Origin: Chitinivibrionales bacterium
Lineage (GTDB): Bacteria > Fibrobacterota > Chitinivibrionia > Chitinivibrionales > JANQEN01
Reading direction: 5' to 3'
Assembly: GCA_030593665.1 (NCBI GenBank)
Contig: JAUVGS010000025.1
Span: forward strand, 1 to 10,798
DNA: 10,798 bases
In this document: in pieces, positions 1 to 6,538 of the stretch
Layout: each line of letters begins with the position of its first letter
Position numbering within the stretch: position 1 is the stretch's first letter
Translations under genes and position numbers: made by a program
The notes under the pieces: generated by a model
The model's database searches: none
What the model was told of the DNA's origin: nothing
The model's input: only the letters and a program-made list of their open reading frames with translations

Positions 1-888
1 CTTTGTACGATTTTTATAATTCTGCTCTTTATACAGAATAATCCAGGTAAAACTTGCCAGGGGATACCCTTTGTCCGCATCCGTATCCGTAAGGGAGACG
101 CGTGTATCTGCCGGGAGTTCCTGAGCGGCTGCAAGGCTGATAGATGATATTTCCGGTTTGATAAAATTGCCTTTTTTGTTCTTGATACGTGCCTGCGGCA
201 TGTTATTATGCAGAGCATAGGCAAGCTCGCAATAACCGATACTTCCCATCATCTGTTTGACAAGTCCGGAAACCCCTTCGTTTCCTTTTGCGCCAAGCCC
301 TGTCGGCCATTTGACAGATTTTCCTTTGCCGACATAGCTTTTCCATTGCAGGCTGACTTTTGATAAATAATCCGTAAAAATGAAGCTTGTGCCGCTGCCG
401 TCGGATCGGTGAACTACCATAATTTTCATCTTCGGCAGCTTGACGCCGGGATTGAGTCCTGCAATGCGTTTGTCATTCCATAGGGTTATATTTCCAAGAA
501 AAATATCCGCCAGTACTTTCGACGTCAGTTTCAGTCCGGGATTTCCCGGCAAATTATAAGTAATTACTACCGCACCAAGACACAGGGGGATGTGTACTAT
601 TTCAGCGGGCGCATTGATTAACTTTTCCCTGTTCATAAAGGCATCTGTAGCACCAAAATCAACTGTTTTGCTCTCAAGCTGACGTATACCACCGCCGGAA
701 CCAATAGACTGATAATTAATTTTTACCCCATACTGTTTGTAATAAACATCAAACATTTTTGAGTAAAGCGGATAGGGAAATGTTGCGCCGGCGCCAAGCA
801 GTTCATTGTCTTTTGCATAGCTTGAAAGGAAAAAGCAGCTTATAACGAGACAACAGGGCAGCAGTTTGTGTTTTAGTGTATGAATCAT
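1..888 (-). CDS. pstS: Phosphate ABC transporter substrate-binding protein PstS (C-terminus beyond window)
   Basis: This is the extracytoplasmic phosphate receptor that delivers inorganic phosphate to the PstCAB importer. The frame is open for 296 codons from the ATG at 888 to base 1 with no stop, so the C-terminal part (roughly 30-60 residues by family length) lies outside. A strong Shine-Dalgarno AAGGAGGT lies just upstream of the ATG. Residues 1-25 form a signal peptide with a basic n-region, a hydrophobic core and SYA before the likely cleavage site; Cys18 after Val-Ile-Ser could alternatively be a weak lipobox. Family hallmarks are clear: GAGATFPYPLY at 32-42, SIGSGGGIRQL at 61-71, VDFGATD at 76-82 and HRSDGSGTSF at 160-169. 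They supply the phosphate-ligand positions known from E. coli PstS (Thr36, Ser64, Asp82, Arg161, Ser165, Gly166 and Thr167 here). It is divergent from the signalling cluster; pstC/A/B would be expected beyond the left edge. Confidence 0.95.
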   Translation of the reverse strand, partial: MIHTLKHKLLPCCLVISCFFLSSYAKDNELLGAGATFPYPLYSKMFDVYYKQYGVKINYQSIGSGGGIRQLESKTVDFGATDAFMNREKLINAPAEIVHIPLCLGAVVITYNLPGNPGLKLTSKVLADIFLGNITLWNDKRIAGLNPGVKLPKMKIMVVHRSDGSGTSFIFTDYLSKVSLQWKSYVGKGKSVKWPTGLGAKGNEGVSGLVKQMMGSIGYCELAYALHNNMPQARIKNKKGNFIKPEISSISLAAAQELPADTRVSLTDTDADKGYPLASFTWIILYKEQNYKNRTK

Positions 889-951
889 ACAACCTCCTTG
901 AAATTGTTAAATAAATTTAGAATAATTGATTGCTTGTTCGGTAAATAATAT

Positions 952-982
952 CGTTTAAGATTATTTAAGCCTTATAAGACAG
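952..982 (-). promoter_or_regulatory. Possible Pho-box-like direct repeats upstream of pstS
   Basis: Read on the minus strand this begins CTGTC and contains CTTATA, CTTAAA and CTTAAA spaced 9 and 10 bases apart, about 65-95 bases upstream of the pstS start. PhoB/PhoP boxes are direct repeats with about 11-base spacing, often CTGTCA-like. The position and repetition fit, but the sequence match is loose, so this is only a candidate. Confidence 0.22.
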
Positions 983-1154
983 ATGTTAGAATTTTATTAG
1001 TTGGTAGATGATGGAATTGCAAAAGTCGTCTTTTTGATCCCTAAATCCTTTAATATGGGACTTAAAAGGACTCTTTTCTGTTGTATTTTGACTTTTACAA
1101 TTACCTCAGATATCTGATATATACCATCTCAAGCGTCTGTATTATGTAACGTTT

Positions 1155-1170
1155 GTTACCAAATCGTAAC
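1155..1170. promoter_or_regulatory. Distal dyad operator GTTAC-N6-GTAAC
   Basis: GTTACCAAATCGTAAC is an inverted repeat with 5-bp arms and a 6-bp spacer. The same layout, including the TC before the right arm, recurs at 1234-1249. Its centre lies about 190 bases upstream of the predicted sigma-54 transcription start. Extra half-sites adjoin it: GTAAC at 1146-1150 and GTTAAC at 1176-1181, giving half-site starts at 1146, 1155, 1166 and 1176, that is, about one helical turn apart. This is the expected form of an upstream activating site for a dimeric enhancer-binding regulator. Confidence 0.5.
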
Positions 1171-1232
1171 CATTCGTTAACTCCTTATATTCAGTTACGT
1201 TATATTAAGAATTCAAGGTTCTTTTTCAATAT

Positions 1233-1250
1233 CGTTACGTGTTCGTAACG
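1233..1250. promoter_or_regulatory. Proximal dyad operator, perfect 7-4-7 inverted repeat
   Basis: CGTTACGTGTTCGTAACG has perfect 7-bp arms around a 4-bp spacer. Its centre is about 110 bases upstream of the predicted sigma-54 start, which is the usual distance for an NtrC-family enhancer. It contains the same GTTAC-N6-GTAAC core as 1155-1170. A lone GTTACG at 1194-1199 lies between them. The repeat is seen directly; its role is inferred. Confidence 0.6.
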
Positions 1251-1325
1251 TTGTTGCTGTCAATTTATTAATTAAATCTATCGTAATTGTCTTAAAATAA
1301 ATGAGTTATATCTCAATACCCGGCA

Positions 1326-1341
1326 TGGCATAGTAGTTGCA
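1326..1341 (+). promoter_or_regulatory. Sigma-54 (RpoN) -24/-12 promoter
   Basis: TGGCATAGTAGTTGCA matches the sigma-54 consensus TGGCAC(G/A)-N4-TTGC(A/T). The GG (1327-1328) and GC (1339-1340) doublets have the required spacing, and only the C of TGGCAC differs. Transcription should start near 1352, only about five bases before the ATG at 1357. Such promoters need an AAA+ enhancer-binding activator, and the dyads at 1155-1170 and 1233-1250 lie where its sites would be expected. No such activator gene is in the window. Confidence 0.75.
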
Positions 1342-1356
1342 TTTACATATAGCACT

Positions 1357-1713
1357 ATGGATAAAAAAATTGTATTAATCGCTGATGATAATTCAGATTT
1401 TGTTAATTCTCTGATTAAGGAGTTGATTTCGGAGGGCTATGATGTTGAAACAGCTCAACGATTAGGGGATATTCTGGAAAAAGTAGTGAAGCAACACATT
1501 TCTCTTATGGTTATTAACCTTGAAATTTTTTCTGATTGCGAAATTATTTCGGCGGTAAAAAAAATCAATAAGAACATTCCAATAATTACCATAATAGATA
1601 ATGATTCTCTGGACATTCAGAAGAAAGTCAGGCAGGAAGGGATTCTCTTTTATTTTGTCAAACCATTTACAATAGATGATATGAAAATTGTAATTAAAAG
1701 TGCCTTCAGTTAA
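1357..1713 (+). CDS. Degenerate single-domain receiver (pseudo-response regulator)
   Basis: This 118-residue protein has a whole receiver fold and nothing else. The acidic pair is kept (Asp10-Asp11), as is the lysine near the end (Lys102-Pro103-Phe104). The position where the phospho-accepting aspartate normally sits is Asn54 (in VINLEIF). The conserved Thr/Ser after the fourth strand is Ile80. It is therefore unlikely to be phosphorylated in the usual way and may act as a constitutive or binding-only partner. The start is supported by the family's usual N-terminal boundary. No Shine-Dalgarno precedes it, and the sigma-54 start predicted near 1352 would leave an almost leaderless message. The gene looks more AT-rich than the kinase that follows 60 bases later. 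Confidence 0.8.
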   Translation: MDKKIVLIADDNSDFVNSLIKELISEGYDVETAQRLGDILEKVVKQHISLMVINLEIFSDCEIISAVKKINKNIPIITIIDNDSLDIQKKVRQEGILFYFVKPFTIDDMKIVIKSAFS

Positions 1714-1773
1714 AAAAGTAAACGAGAATATAGTTAGGTCGCAACAGGCGATAGAGGGTGACAGGGAGCGTTT

Positions 1774-3816
1774 ATGAAGCCCACATTACGATTGAAACTT
1801 GTGGTAAGTTTTCTTTCTGTTATTGTGATTACCGGTGTTTTTGCCACTATTATCGGTTTTTATATAATAAATAAAGATGTAGTAAGAGAAGCGCAAAGTA
1901 AGGTGACATTGGATCTGAATTCAGCCCGGCAGATATATGATCAGCGGCTCAGGGATATTGAAAAAGCATTAATATTCACGGCAATGCGAAAGTTCGGGGT
2001 GAAGCGTGCTTTACAGGAGGGTGATTTCGGGCTTATGCTGGAGAGCCTCTGTAATGCGCGGAAAGAGGCTGTGATGGATATCCTCGTGATAACAGACAAA
2101 GAAGGGCGGGTAATAGTAAGGGCTCACAATCCCGGCGTATTCGGCGACAGTATGGCTGGAGATGAATTCGTACAAAGGGTTATTATGCATAAAAATTCTA
2201 TATCCGGGACAGCGATACTTAGTCGGATGGAGTTGCTGAAGGAGTCGGAAGCGCTTGCGGACAGGGCACGAATCAAGCTTTTCTCAACTCCGCGGGGTCA
2301 GGAAAAACGCGAACATGAAAACATGTCAGGAATGATGCTGAAGGCCGCAGTACCTCTTTTAAACGATACGGGTGAGCTTGTCGGGGTGCTTTATGGCGGG
2401 GTTTTATTAAACAGGAATTTTGATATTGTAGATAAAATAAAGGACATTGTTTACAAAAATATAAAATACAAAGGAAAAGAAGTCGGCACTGCCACCATAT
2501 TTCAGGATGGCTTCCGGATATCGACCAACGTTACTATACGTAGTGGTGAAAGGGCCATTGGAACGATTGTTTCAAAGGAAGTATATGAAAGAGTAATCGA
2601 ACAGGGAAGGATATGGACAGACCGGGCATTTGTGGTGAATGATTGGTATCTTACGGCCTACTCACCAATAAAAAGCATTCAGGGTAAAATTATAGGTATG
2701 CTGTACGTAGGCATGTTGGAAAACAAATATGATGACATGAAACGGAACTCATTATGGATGTTCTTTATTGTTATAATTACAGGAATTGTTCTGGCGCTGG
2801 CTGTTTCATGTATACTTGCCCATATAATAGTAAAGCCGATTCGACAATTGAAACTTGGCGTTGAAGCATTGGCCGAAGGAAATTTTGACTTTAATGTTAC
2901 GGTGCGATCTCATGACGAGATAGGCTGTCTTGAAGAGTCCTTTAATAAAGTGCGACTGGAATTAAAACAGACGTACAATAGACTAAAGGGCAAAATAGAA
3001 GCTGCTGACGAGGACCTTAAAAAGGCGTATACAGAATTAAGCGAGAAGCAGGAACTGCTTGTGCAAAAGGAACATCTTGCTTCAATAGGACAGCTTTCCG
3101 CCGGTGTGGCGCATGAAATCAACAATCCGATCGGGACAATATTGCTCTATTCGCATACGCTGTTAAAACAGTTTCCAAAGAACGATTCGCACAGGGAAGA
3201 TCTTGGAATGGTGGTAAAAGAGGCGAACCGGTGTAAAGAGATCGTGCGCAACCTGCTTAATTTTGCCCGTCAATCAAACGTTTCAAAAGAACCGACCGAT
3301 CTGGCCGGACTGGTCGATGAAGTTTTTTCCCTCGTAAAAGCTGAGGATGAAGCCGGGGATATTTGCTTAACATCTCAGGTACAGGATGACTTGCCTGTGA
3401 TAATGGTTGACAGAACCCAAATTCAACAGGTGTTGGTGAATCTTATCAGAAACAGCATTGATGCTGTTTCTGAAGCGGGTGAGATTAAAGTAAGCGTTTT
3501 TCTGAGTCAGGATCCTACTAGTGTGGAAATTACTGTTACGGACAATGGCTGCGGAATTAAACGAGAGAATGTATCCAAACTTTTTACTCCGTTCTTTACA
3601 ACTAAGGAGATGGGTAAAGGCACGGGCCTGGGGCTTGCTATTGCCTATGGTATCGTGAAAATGCACTCAGGCACAATTACTGTGGAAAGCTGTCCGGATA
3701 AGGGAACCACCTTTAGTATCACTCTGCCGTTGCATATAGATAATAATCAGAACGATGCCTGTTCTGAAAGTCATTATACTGATTGTCAAACCGGAAAGGA
3801 GAATCGTTATGTGTGA
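1774..3816 (+). CDS. Membrane sensor histidine kinase: double Cache, HAMP, HisKA, HATPase_c
   Basis: This 680-residue sensor kinase autophosphorylates on a histidine and passes the phosphate to receivers. Order: transmembrane helix at about 10-33; a large extracytoplasmic region at 34-326 that reads as two Cache modules (second one with [21 protein letters not shown] and GMLYVGM); a second helix at about 327-351; HAMP from about 350 to 403 (VKPIRQL at 353-359); a coiled coil; then HisKA with His447 in GVAHEINNP. The ATPase domain is complete: N-box Asn560, G1 at 590-594 (DNGCG), LFTPFFTTK, and G2 at 614-621 (GKGTGLGL). The HisKA type resembles NtrB/ZraS-like kinases, whose partners are often sigma-54 activators. 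The start has AGGGAG at 1763-1768. The stop overlaps the next start by eight bases, implying translational coupling to the downstream receiver. The ligand cannot be read; Cache domains usually bind small organic molecules. Confidence 0.93.
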   Translation: MKPTLRLKLVVSFLSVIVITGVFATIIGFYIINKDVVREAQSKVTLDLNSARQIYDQRLRDIEKALIFTAMRKFGVKRALQEGDFGLMLESLCNARKEAVMDILVITDKEGRVIVRAHNPGVFGDSMAGDEFVQRVIMHKNSISGTAILSRMELLKESEALADRARIKLFSTPRGQEKREHENMSGMMLKAAVPLLNDTGELVGVLYGGVLLNRNFDIVDKIKDIVYKNIKYKGKEVGTATIFQDGFRISTNVTIRSGERAIGTIVSKEVYERVIEQGRIWTDRAFVVNDWYLTAYSPIKSIQGKIIGMLYVGMLENKYDDMKRNSLWMFFIVIITGIVLALAVSCILAHIIVKPIRQLKLGVEALAEGNFDFNVTVRSHDEIGCLEESFNKVRLELKQTYNRLKGKIEAADEDLKKAYTELSEKQELLVQKEHLASIGQLSAGVAHEINNPIGTILLYSHTLLKQFPKNDSHREDLGMVVKEANRCKEIVRNLLNFARQSNVSKEPTDLAGLVDEVFSLVKAEDEAGDICLTSQVQDDLPVIMVDRTQIQQVLVNLIRNSIDAVSEAGEIKVSVFLSQDPTSVEITVTDNGCGIKRENVSKLFTPFFTTKEMGKGTGLGLAIAYGIVKMHSGTITVESCPDKGTTFSITLPLHIDNNQNDACSESHYTDCQTGKENRYV

Positions 3817-4219
3817 TGAAAAATGTGAAGATACAAACAGAAAGAAAATATTGCTTGTCGATGATGATGCTGATTTTATTACAATGAACAGGAAAATACT
3901 GGAAGAGAATGGGTATGAAGTTTCTGTGGCATACAGCGGTAAGGAGTGCCTGGAACACGTGCAGTCGGAACGACCCGACCTGATTCTTCTTGATATGATG
4001 ATGGAGACATGGTCTGAAGGCAATAATGTTGTGGATCATTTGCGTGGTGCCCCGGCGACAAAGAAAATTCCTATTGTTTTGATAACCGCTGTTAATTTCA
4101 GGAGTCCAGTCAGTGATATTACGGACACCGAGGATTTCCTGGAAGTAGATGAATATTTAACGAAACCGATTCTTCCGGAAAAATTGCTTGAGCATGTTAA
4201 AAAGCTGCTGGAAGAATAA
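3809..4219 (+). CDS. Single-domain response regulator (CheY-like), paralogue A
   Basis: This 136-residue receiver has no output domain. Canonical residues are present: the acidic cluster Asp18-Asp20, the phospho-acceptor Asp62 in LILLDMMME, the Thr of LITAV and the Lys of LTKP. The ATG at 3809 is preferred over an in-frame upstream codon at 3755 because AAAGGAGA (3795-3802) lies at the right distance and the upstream extension is inside the kinase tail. It overlaps the kinase stop by eight bases, so it is the most direct candidate partner of that kinase. The segment between the conserved Thr and Lys is about 26 residues, slightly longer than in CheY. It is clearly related to the next gene. 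Confidence 0.9.
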   Translation: MCDEKCEDTNRKKILLVDDDADFITMNRKILEENGYEVSVAYSGKECLEHVQSERPDLILLDMMMETWSEGNNVVDHLRGAPATKKIPIVLITAVNFRSPVSDITDTEDFLEVDEYLTKPILPEKLLEHVKKLLEE

Positions 4220-4309
4220 CCGTGTGTCGGAAATATTCTGTAAAAGAAGTAAGAGCGTTGTTTTTTTAAGGGTTGCGAAAAGAAGATAGTAATAGAGGAG
4301 AAACACTAT

Positions 4310-4708
4310 ATGCTTGTTAGAAAGAAAATTCTTCTGGTTGACGATGACGGGGATTTTATCGCAGTGAATAGAACCATACTTGAGAAAAACGGCTATGAAG
4401 TCGTGGCAGCATACAATGTCGGAGAGTGCCGGGAGAAGGTGCGGTCGATAAATCCCGACCTTATAGTCCTGGATGTAATGATGGAATCGGATAATGACGG
4501 ATTCGACCTTGCCGATGAATTACATCGCTCCGAAGAGACCGTACACATACCAATTGTAATGGTAACCGCGGTCAATAAAAAGCTCAAGTATCCCTGGCAA
4601 TATGAGGAAACCCATGACACTATTTTACCGGTTGACGTATTTATTGAGAAACCGGTGGAACCTGAAAGACTTCTTATGGAGATAAAGAAAAGATTGGAAG
4701 AGTATTAA
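4310..4708 (+). CDS. Single-domain response regulator (CheY-like), paralogue B
   Basis: This 132-residue stand-alone receiver has Asp11-Asp13, phospho-acceptor Asp55 (LIVLDVMME), Thr in VMVTAVN and Lys in FIEKPV. It shares long blocks with the receiver ending at 4219 (RKKILLVDDD, DFI, ILE.NGYEV, PDLI.LD.MME, TAVN), so the two look like a tandem duplication that has diverged. The Thr-to-Lys segment is about 28 residues and ends LPVDVFIEKPVEPERLL, a variant I associate with receivers of anaerobic bacteria. GAGGAG at 4295-4300 supports the start. The 90-base gap upstream shows no convincing terminator, so it is probably in the same transcript. Confidence 0.9.
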   Translation: MLVRKKILLVDDDGDFIAVNRTILEKNGYEVVAAYNVGECREKVRSINPDLIVLDVMMESDNDGFDLADELHRSEETVHIPIVMVTAVNKKLKYPWQYEETHDTILPVDVFIEKPVEPERLLMEIKKRLEEY

Positions 4709-4712
4709 TTTG

Positions 4713-4729
4713 TATCACTATGGGTGATA
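4713..4729 (+). other. Small hairpin between receiver B and the hybrid kinase
   Basis: TATCAC and GTGATA form a perfect 6-bp stem around the 5-base loop TATGG, right after the stop at 4708. No T-run follows, so it is not a typical intrinsic terminator. It could be an RNA-processing stem or an operator dyad, or chance. Confidence 0.3.
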
Positions 4730-4760
4730 TCAGTAAGACATTCCGGATGGGGAATCGATT

Positions 4761-5702
4761 ATGAACGATAAAAAAAATCGAATACTGGTTGTTGACGACG
4801 AACTTGGCATGCGGGAAGGCTGCCGTAAAGTTCTCACATCAGAGGGATATGAAGTCGAGACTGCTGAAGACGGAGTCGCCGCTCTTAAGCTATTTAAGGA
4901 AGAGAAGAAGTTTGCAGTAGCTCTTATTGATCTTAAGATGCCGGGAATGGGTGGTATGGAGCTGATTGAAGAGATCCAGAAACATGATAAGGATATTGTG
5001 CTTCTTGTGATAACCGCATACGCTACTATTGGTACTGCTGTGGAAGCCACAAAGAAAGGCGCCTATGGCTATATTCCAAAGCCTTTCACGCCGGATGAGT
5101 TGCTTTTACCGGTAAAAAACGGCCTGGAAAAACGCGATCTTTCTCTCAGGGCAAGGAAACTGGAGACGGCGAAAGCCTCGTTTATCTCAATGGTATCTCA
5201 TGAAATTTCAAGCCACCTTGGCGCAATTGAAGGGTATTTGAATTTGATTTTAACTGACGACGAAAAAAATGTTTCTAAAAAGAACAGAACAATGATGGAG
5301 CGGATGAGCATTCGTGCAAAGGCGCTGCGTACCATGATTTCAGATCTTACGAATCTCAGTGCAATTGAAAATGGACGTTTTTCTATTGTGCGTACGCCCC
5401 TTGAAATAGAAGACGTCGTACGTGAAGTCATCCAGATATGTATAGAAAAAGCTGAAAAGAAAAGGATTGAACTTAGTGATAATTGCGAAGACTTTAATAA
5501 AAAATTGAAAGTATCTGCGGACAGGGACGCGCTTATTACCATACTGAGAAACCTGGTGGATAATGCTGTCAAATATACACCTGATGGCGGACATGTTAAG
5601 GTCACTATAGAATATAAAGAAAAATATGTTACTGTTGTTATCTCAGATGATGGTATCGGCATGACTCAGGAAGAGAAGGGGAAGGTGTTTGAAGAATATT
5701 AA
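4761..5702 (+). CDS. Receiver-histidine kinase hybrid with truncated ATPase domain
   Basis: The protein is cytoplasmic, 313 residues, with no membrane helix. Residues 1-125 are a canonical receiver: Asp12-Asp13, phospho-acceptor Asp57, Thr85 and Lys107. A HisKA dimerisation domain follows with His147 in SHEISSHL; the usual proline of HE-x-x-x-P is His152. The HATPase part has N-box Asn268 (NLVDNAVKYTP) and G1 DDGIG at 296-300, then reaches KVFEEY and stops. The G2 motif (GTGLGL) and the rest of the ATP lid, usually some 45-50 further residues, are missing. Neither other forward frame after the stop encodes them, so this is not a simple one-base frameshift. ATP binding is probably impaired; the receiver and dimerisation domains could still work as an adaptor or phosphate acceptor. 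GGGGA at 4749-4753 supports the start. It may be a gene decaying after a deletion. Confidence 0.85.
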   Translation: MNDKKNRILVVDDELGMREGCRKVLTSEGYEVETAEDGVAALKLFKEEKKFAVALIDLKMPGMGGMELIEEIQKHDKDIVLLVITAYATIGTAVEATKKGAYGYIPKPFTPDELLLPVKNGLEKRDLSLRARKLETAKASFISMVSHEISSHLGAIEGYLNLILTDDEKNVSKKNRTMMERMSIRAKALRTMISDLTNLSAIENGRFSIVRTPLEIEDVVREVIQICIEKAEKKRIELSDNCEDFNKKLKVSADRDALITILRNLVDNAVKYTPDGGHVKVTIEYKEKYVTVVISDDGIGMTQEEKGKVFEEY

Positions 5703-6090
5703 TCCGGCTATATGCCCCGGACCTAACATTGTTTATTTTTCCAGAACATATTCTTTCGTTGAAATGGTGGCACATATTTACGGTACGGTTGATCTCTTAG
5801 GGAATACAGAACATCCAAATATGTTTATAACAGAGTTACGGCTGTATATCGATGTTTTAAAACATAAAATTGCGGAATGCGTGAACGCCATCACTGAGAA
5901 GGAGATACAGTATATTAAAATTTTTTATGAGAACTTATGCAACGGGATAGAATATTATAATAAATTACTCAGCAGCTTAATCCATGCAAGTGAACACTAT
6001 AAAGAAAAAATTGCTATCGATCTCTTGCGTCTTGGAAAACATCTCGAACAGATAATCGCAGCAAGTAAGGCTGTGCCGGTGGAACGTTAA
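5689..6090 (+). CDS. Unrecognised small helical protein with CPGP motif near the N-terminus
   Basis: This frame of 133 residues would start at TTG 5689 and overlap the truncated kinase by 14 bases; AGGGGAAGG (5677-5685) is suitably placed for coupled initiation. The nearest in-frame ATG is at 5764 (residue 26), which would discard the most striking block. Visible features: Cys-Pro-Gly-Pro at 9-12, then an aromatic-rich stretch (NIVYFSRTYSF), EMVAHIYG, and a long amphipathic, probably all-helical region from about 45 to 125. There is no signal peptide, membrane segment or known catalytic motif. I cannot name the family. The recognisable part starts almost at the kinase break, so this may be the 3' portion of a longer gene joined there by deletion. 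The reading frame is clean and its composition matches its AT-rich neighbours, so expression is plausible. Confidence 0.55.
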   Translation: MKNINPAICPGPNIVYFSRTYSFVEMVAHIYGTVDLLGNTEHPNMFITELRLYIDVLKHKIAECVNAITEKEIQYIKIFYENLCNGIEYYNKLLSSLIHASEHYKEKIAIDLLRLGKHLEQIIAASKAVPVER

Positions 6091-6105
6091 TTTAAAAAGC
6101 CATTA

Positions 6106-6123
6106 TTGGATAATTTGGATAAT
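6106..6123 (+). repeat. Perfect 9-bp tandem direct repeat (TTGGATAAT x2)
   Basis: TTGGATAAT occurs twice head to tail. It lies inside a 7-bp inverted repeat, CATTATT at 6101-6107 and AATAATG at 6121-6127, just upstream of the last receiver gene. It could be an operator or a slippage product; no function can be assigned. Confidence 0.45.
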
Positions 6124-6150
6124 AATGTAATCAAAGAAAGGACCCATGGA

Positions 6151-6516
6151 ATGAATATAATGATAATTGACAAGGATATAGAAACGGTAAATAAAATTCG
6201 TTGTTTGCTTGAAGAGAACAATGAGACGGTCATTGAAGCGAAAACGGTTGATGAAGGATTCAGTATTCTTTCGTCTCAAAAAATTGACGCCATCATTATG
6301 GATATTGTAATACCTGATGGGAAAGGACTGGATTTATTTGTCAAACTGAGAAAACACAATATTCCCGTCATCTCCCTGAGTGACCTGTGTAAGGAAGCTG
6401 TTATATCAGGATATTTGAATTCTATGGGAATTGTTGGTTTTGTCCAGAAACCATTTGATCGGAAGGATTTTATATACGCTATAAGCAGGATGAAATCAGG
6501 TGTTTATCACTCTTGA
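6151..6516 (+). CDS. Single-domain response regulator, canonical receiver
   Basis: The 121-residue receiver begins MNIMIIDKD and has the full set of key residues: the N-terminal acidic residues, the phospho-acceptor Asp in IIMDIVIPDGKG, Ser in PVISLSD (the Thr/Ser site) and Lys in QKPF. No output domain follows. I chose the ATG at 6151 because AAAGGA at 6137-6142 lies eight bases upstream. An in-frame TTG at 6106 would add 15 residues that fall in a repeat and do not resemble a receiver. It is the last gene of the signalling cluster. The repeat element begins 22 bases after its stop. Confidence 0.88.
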   Translation: MNIMIIDKDIETVNKIRCLLEENNETVIEAKTVDEGFSILSSQKIDAIIMDIVIPDGKGLDLFVKLRKHNIPVISLSDLCKEAVISGYLNSMGIVGFVQKPFDRKDFIYAISRMKSGVYHS

Positions 6517-6538
6517 TTTTTTGTTGCCTTTATGAATA

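Larger units (their letters stand above)
889..1356. other. Divergent intergenic region between pstS and the signalling cluster
   Basis: There is no credible coding frame in these 468 bases. The half nearest pstS is AT-rich and carries the pstS ribosome site (AAGGAGGT on the minus strand, 891-898) and a short run of TTTAAG-type repeats. The middle has a perfect 12-bp palindrome, TCAGATATCTGA at 1106-1117. Bases 1146-1250 hold a cluster of GTTAC/GTAAC half-sites. Bases 1251-1325 are AT-rich, which would suit DNA bending between enhancer and promoter, though I found no clear IHF consensus there. A sigma-54 promoter ends the region. Confidence 0.8.

Noticed and set aside
1106..1117. Perfect palindrome TCAGATATCTGA as a regulator site
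   Set aside because: A single copy with no repeat elsewhere in the region and no clear link to a promoter; recorded in the intergenic entry only.
2910..3666. Minus-strand open frames inside the Cache kinase and similar ones inside the CoA genes
   Set aside because: They are shadows of strongly supported plus-strand genes, with no family motifs and no ribosome sites.
4220..4309. Intrinsic terminator (T-run at 4260-4267) between the two CheY-like receivers
   Set aside because: The T-run is not preceded by a GC-rich stem, so termination is not supported.
5703..5850. Frameshift explanation for the missing end of the hybrid kinase
   Set aside because: I read the other two forward frames after 5702. 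Neither gives a GTGLGL-type G2 motif or ATP-lid sequence: one hits stops quickly and the other is the CPGP frame.
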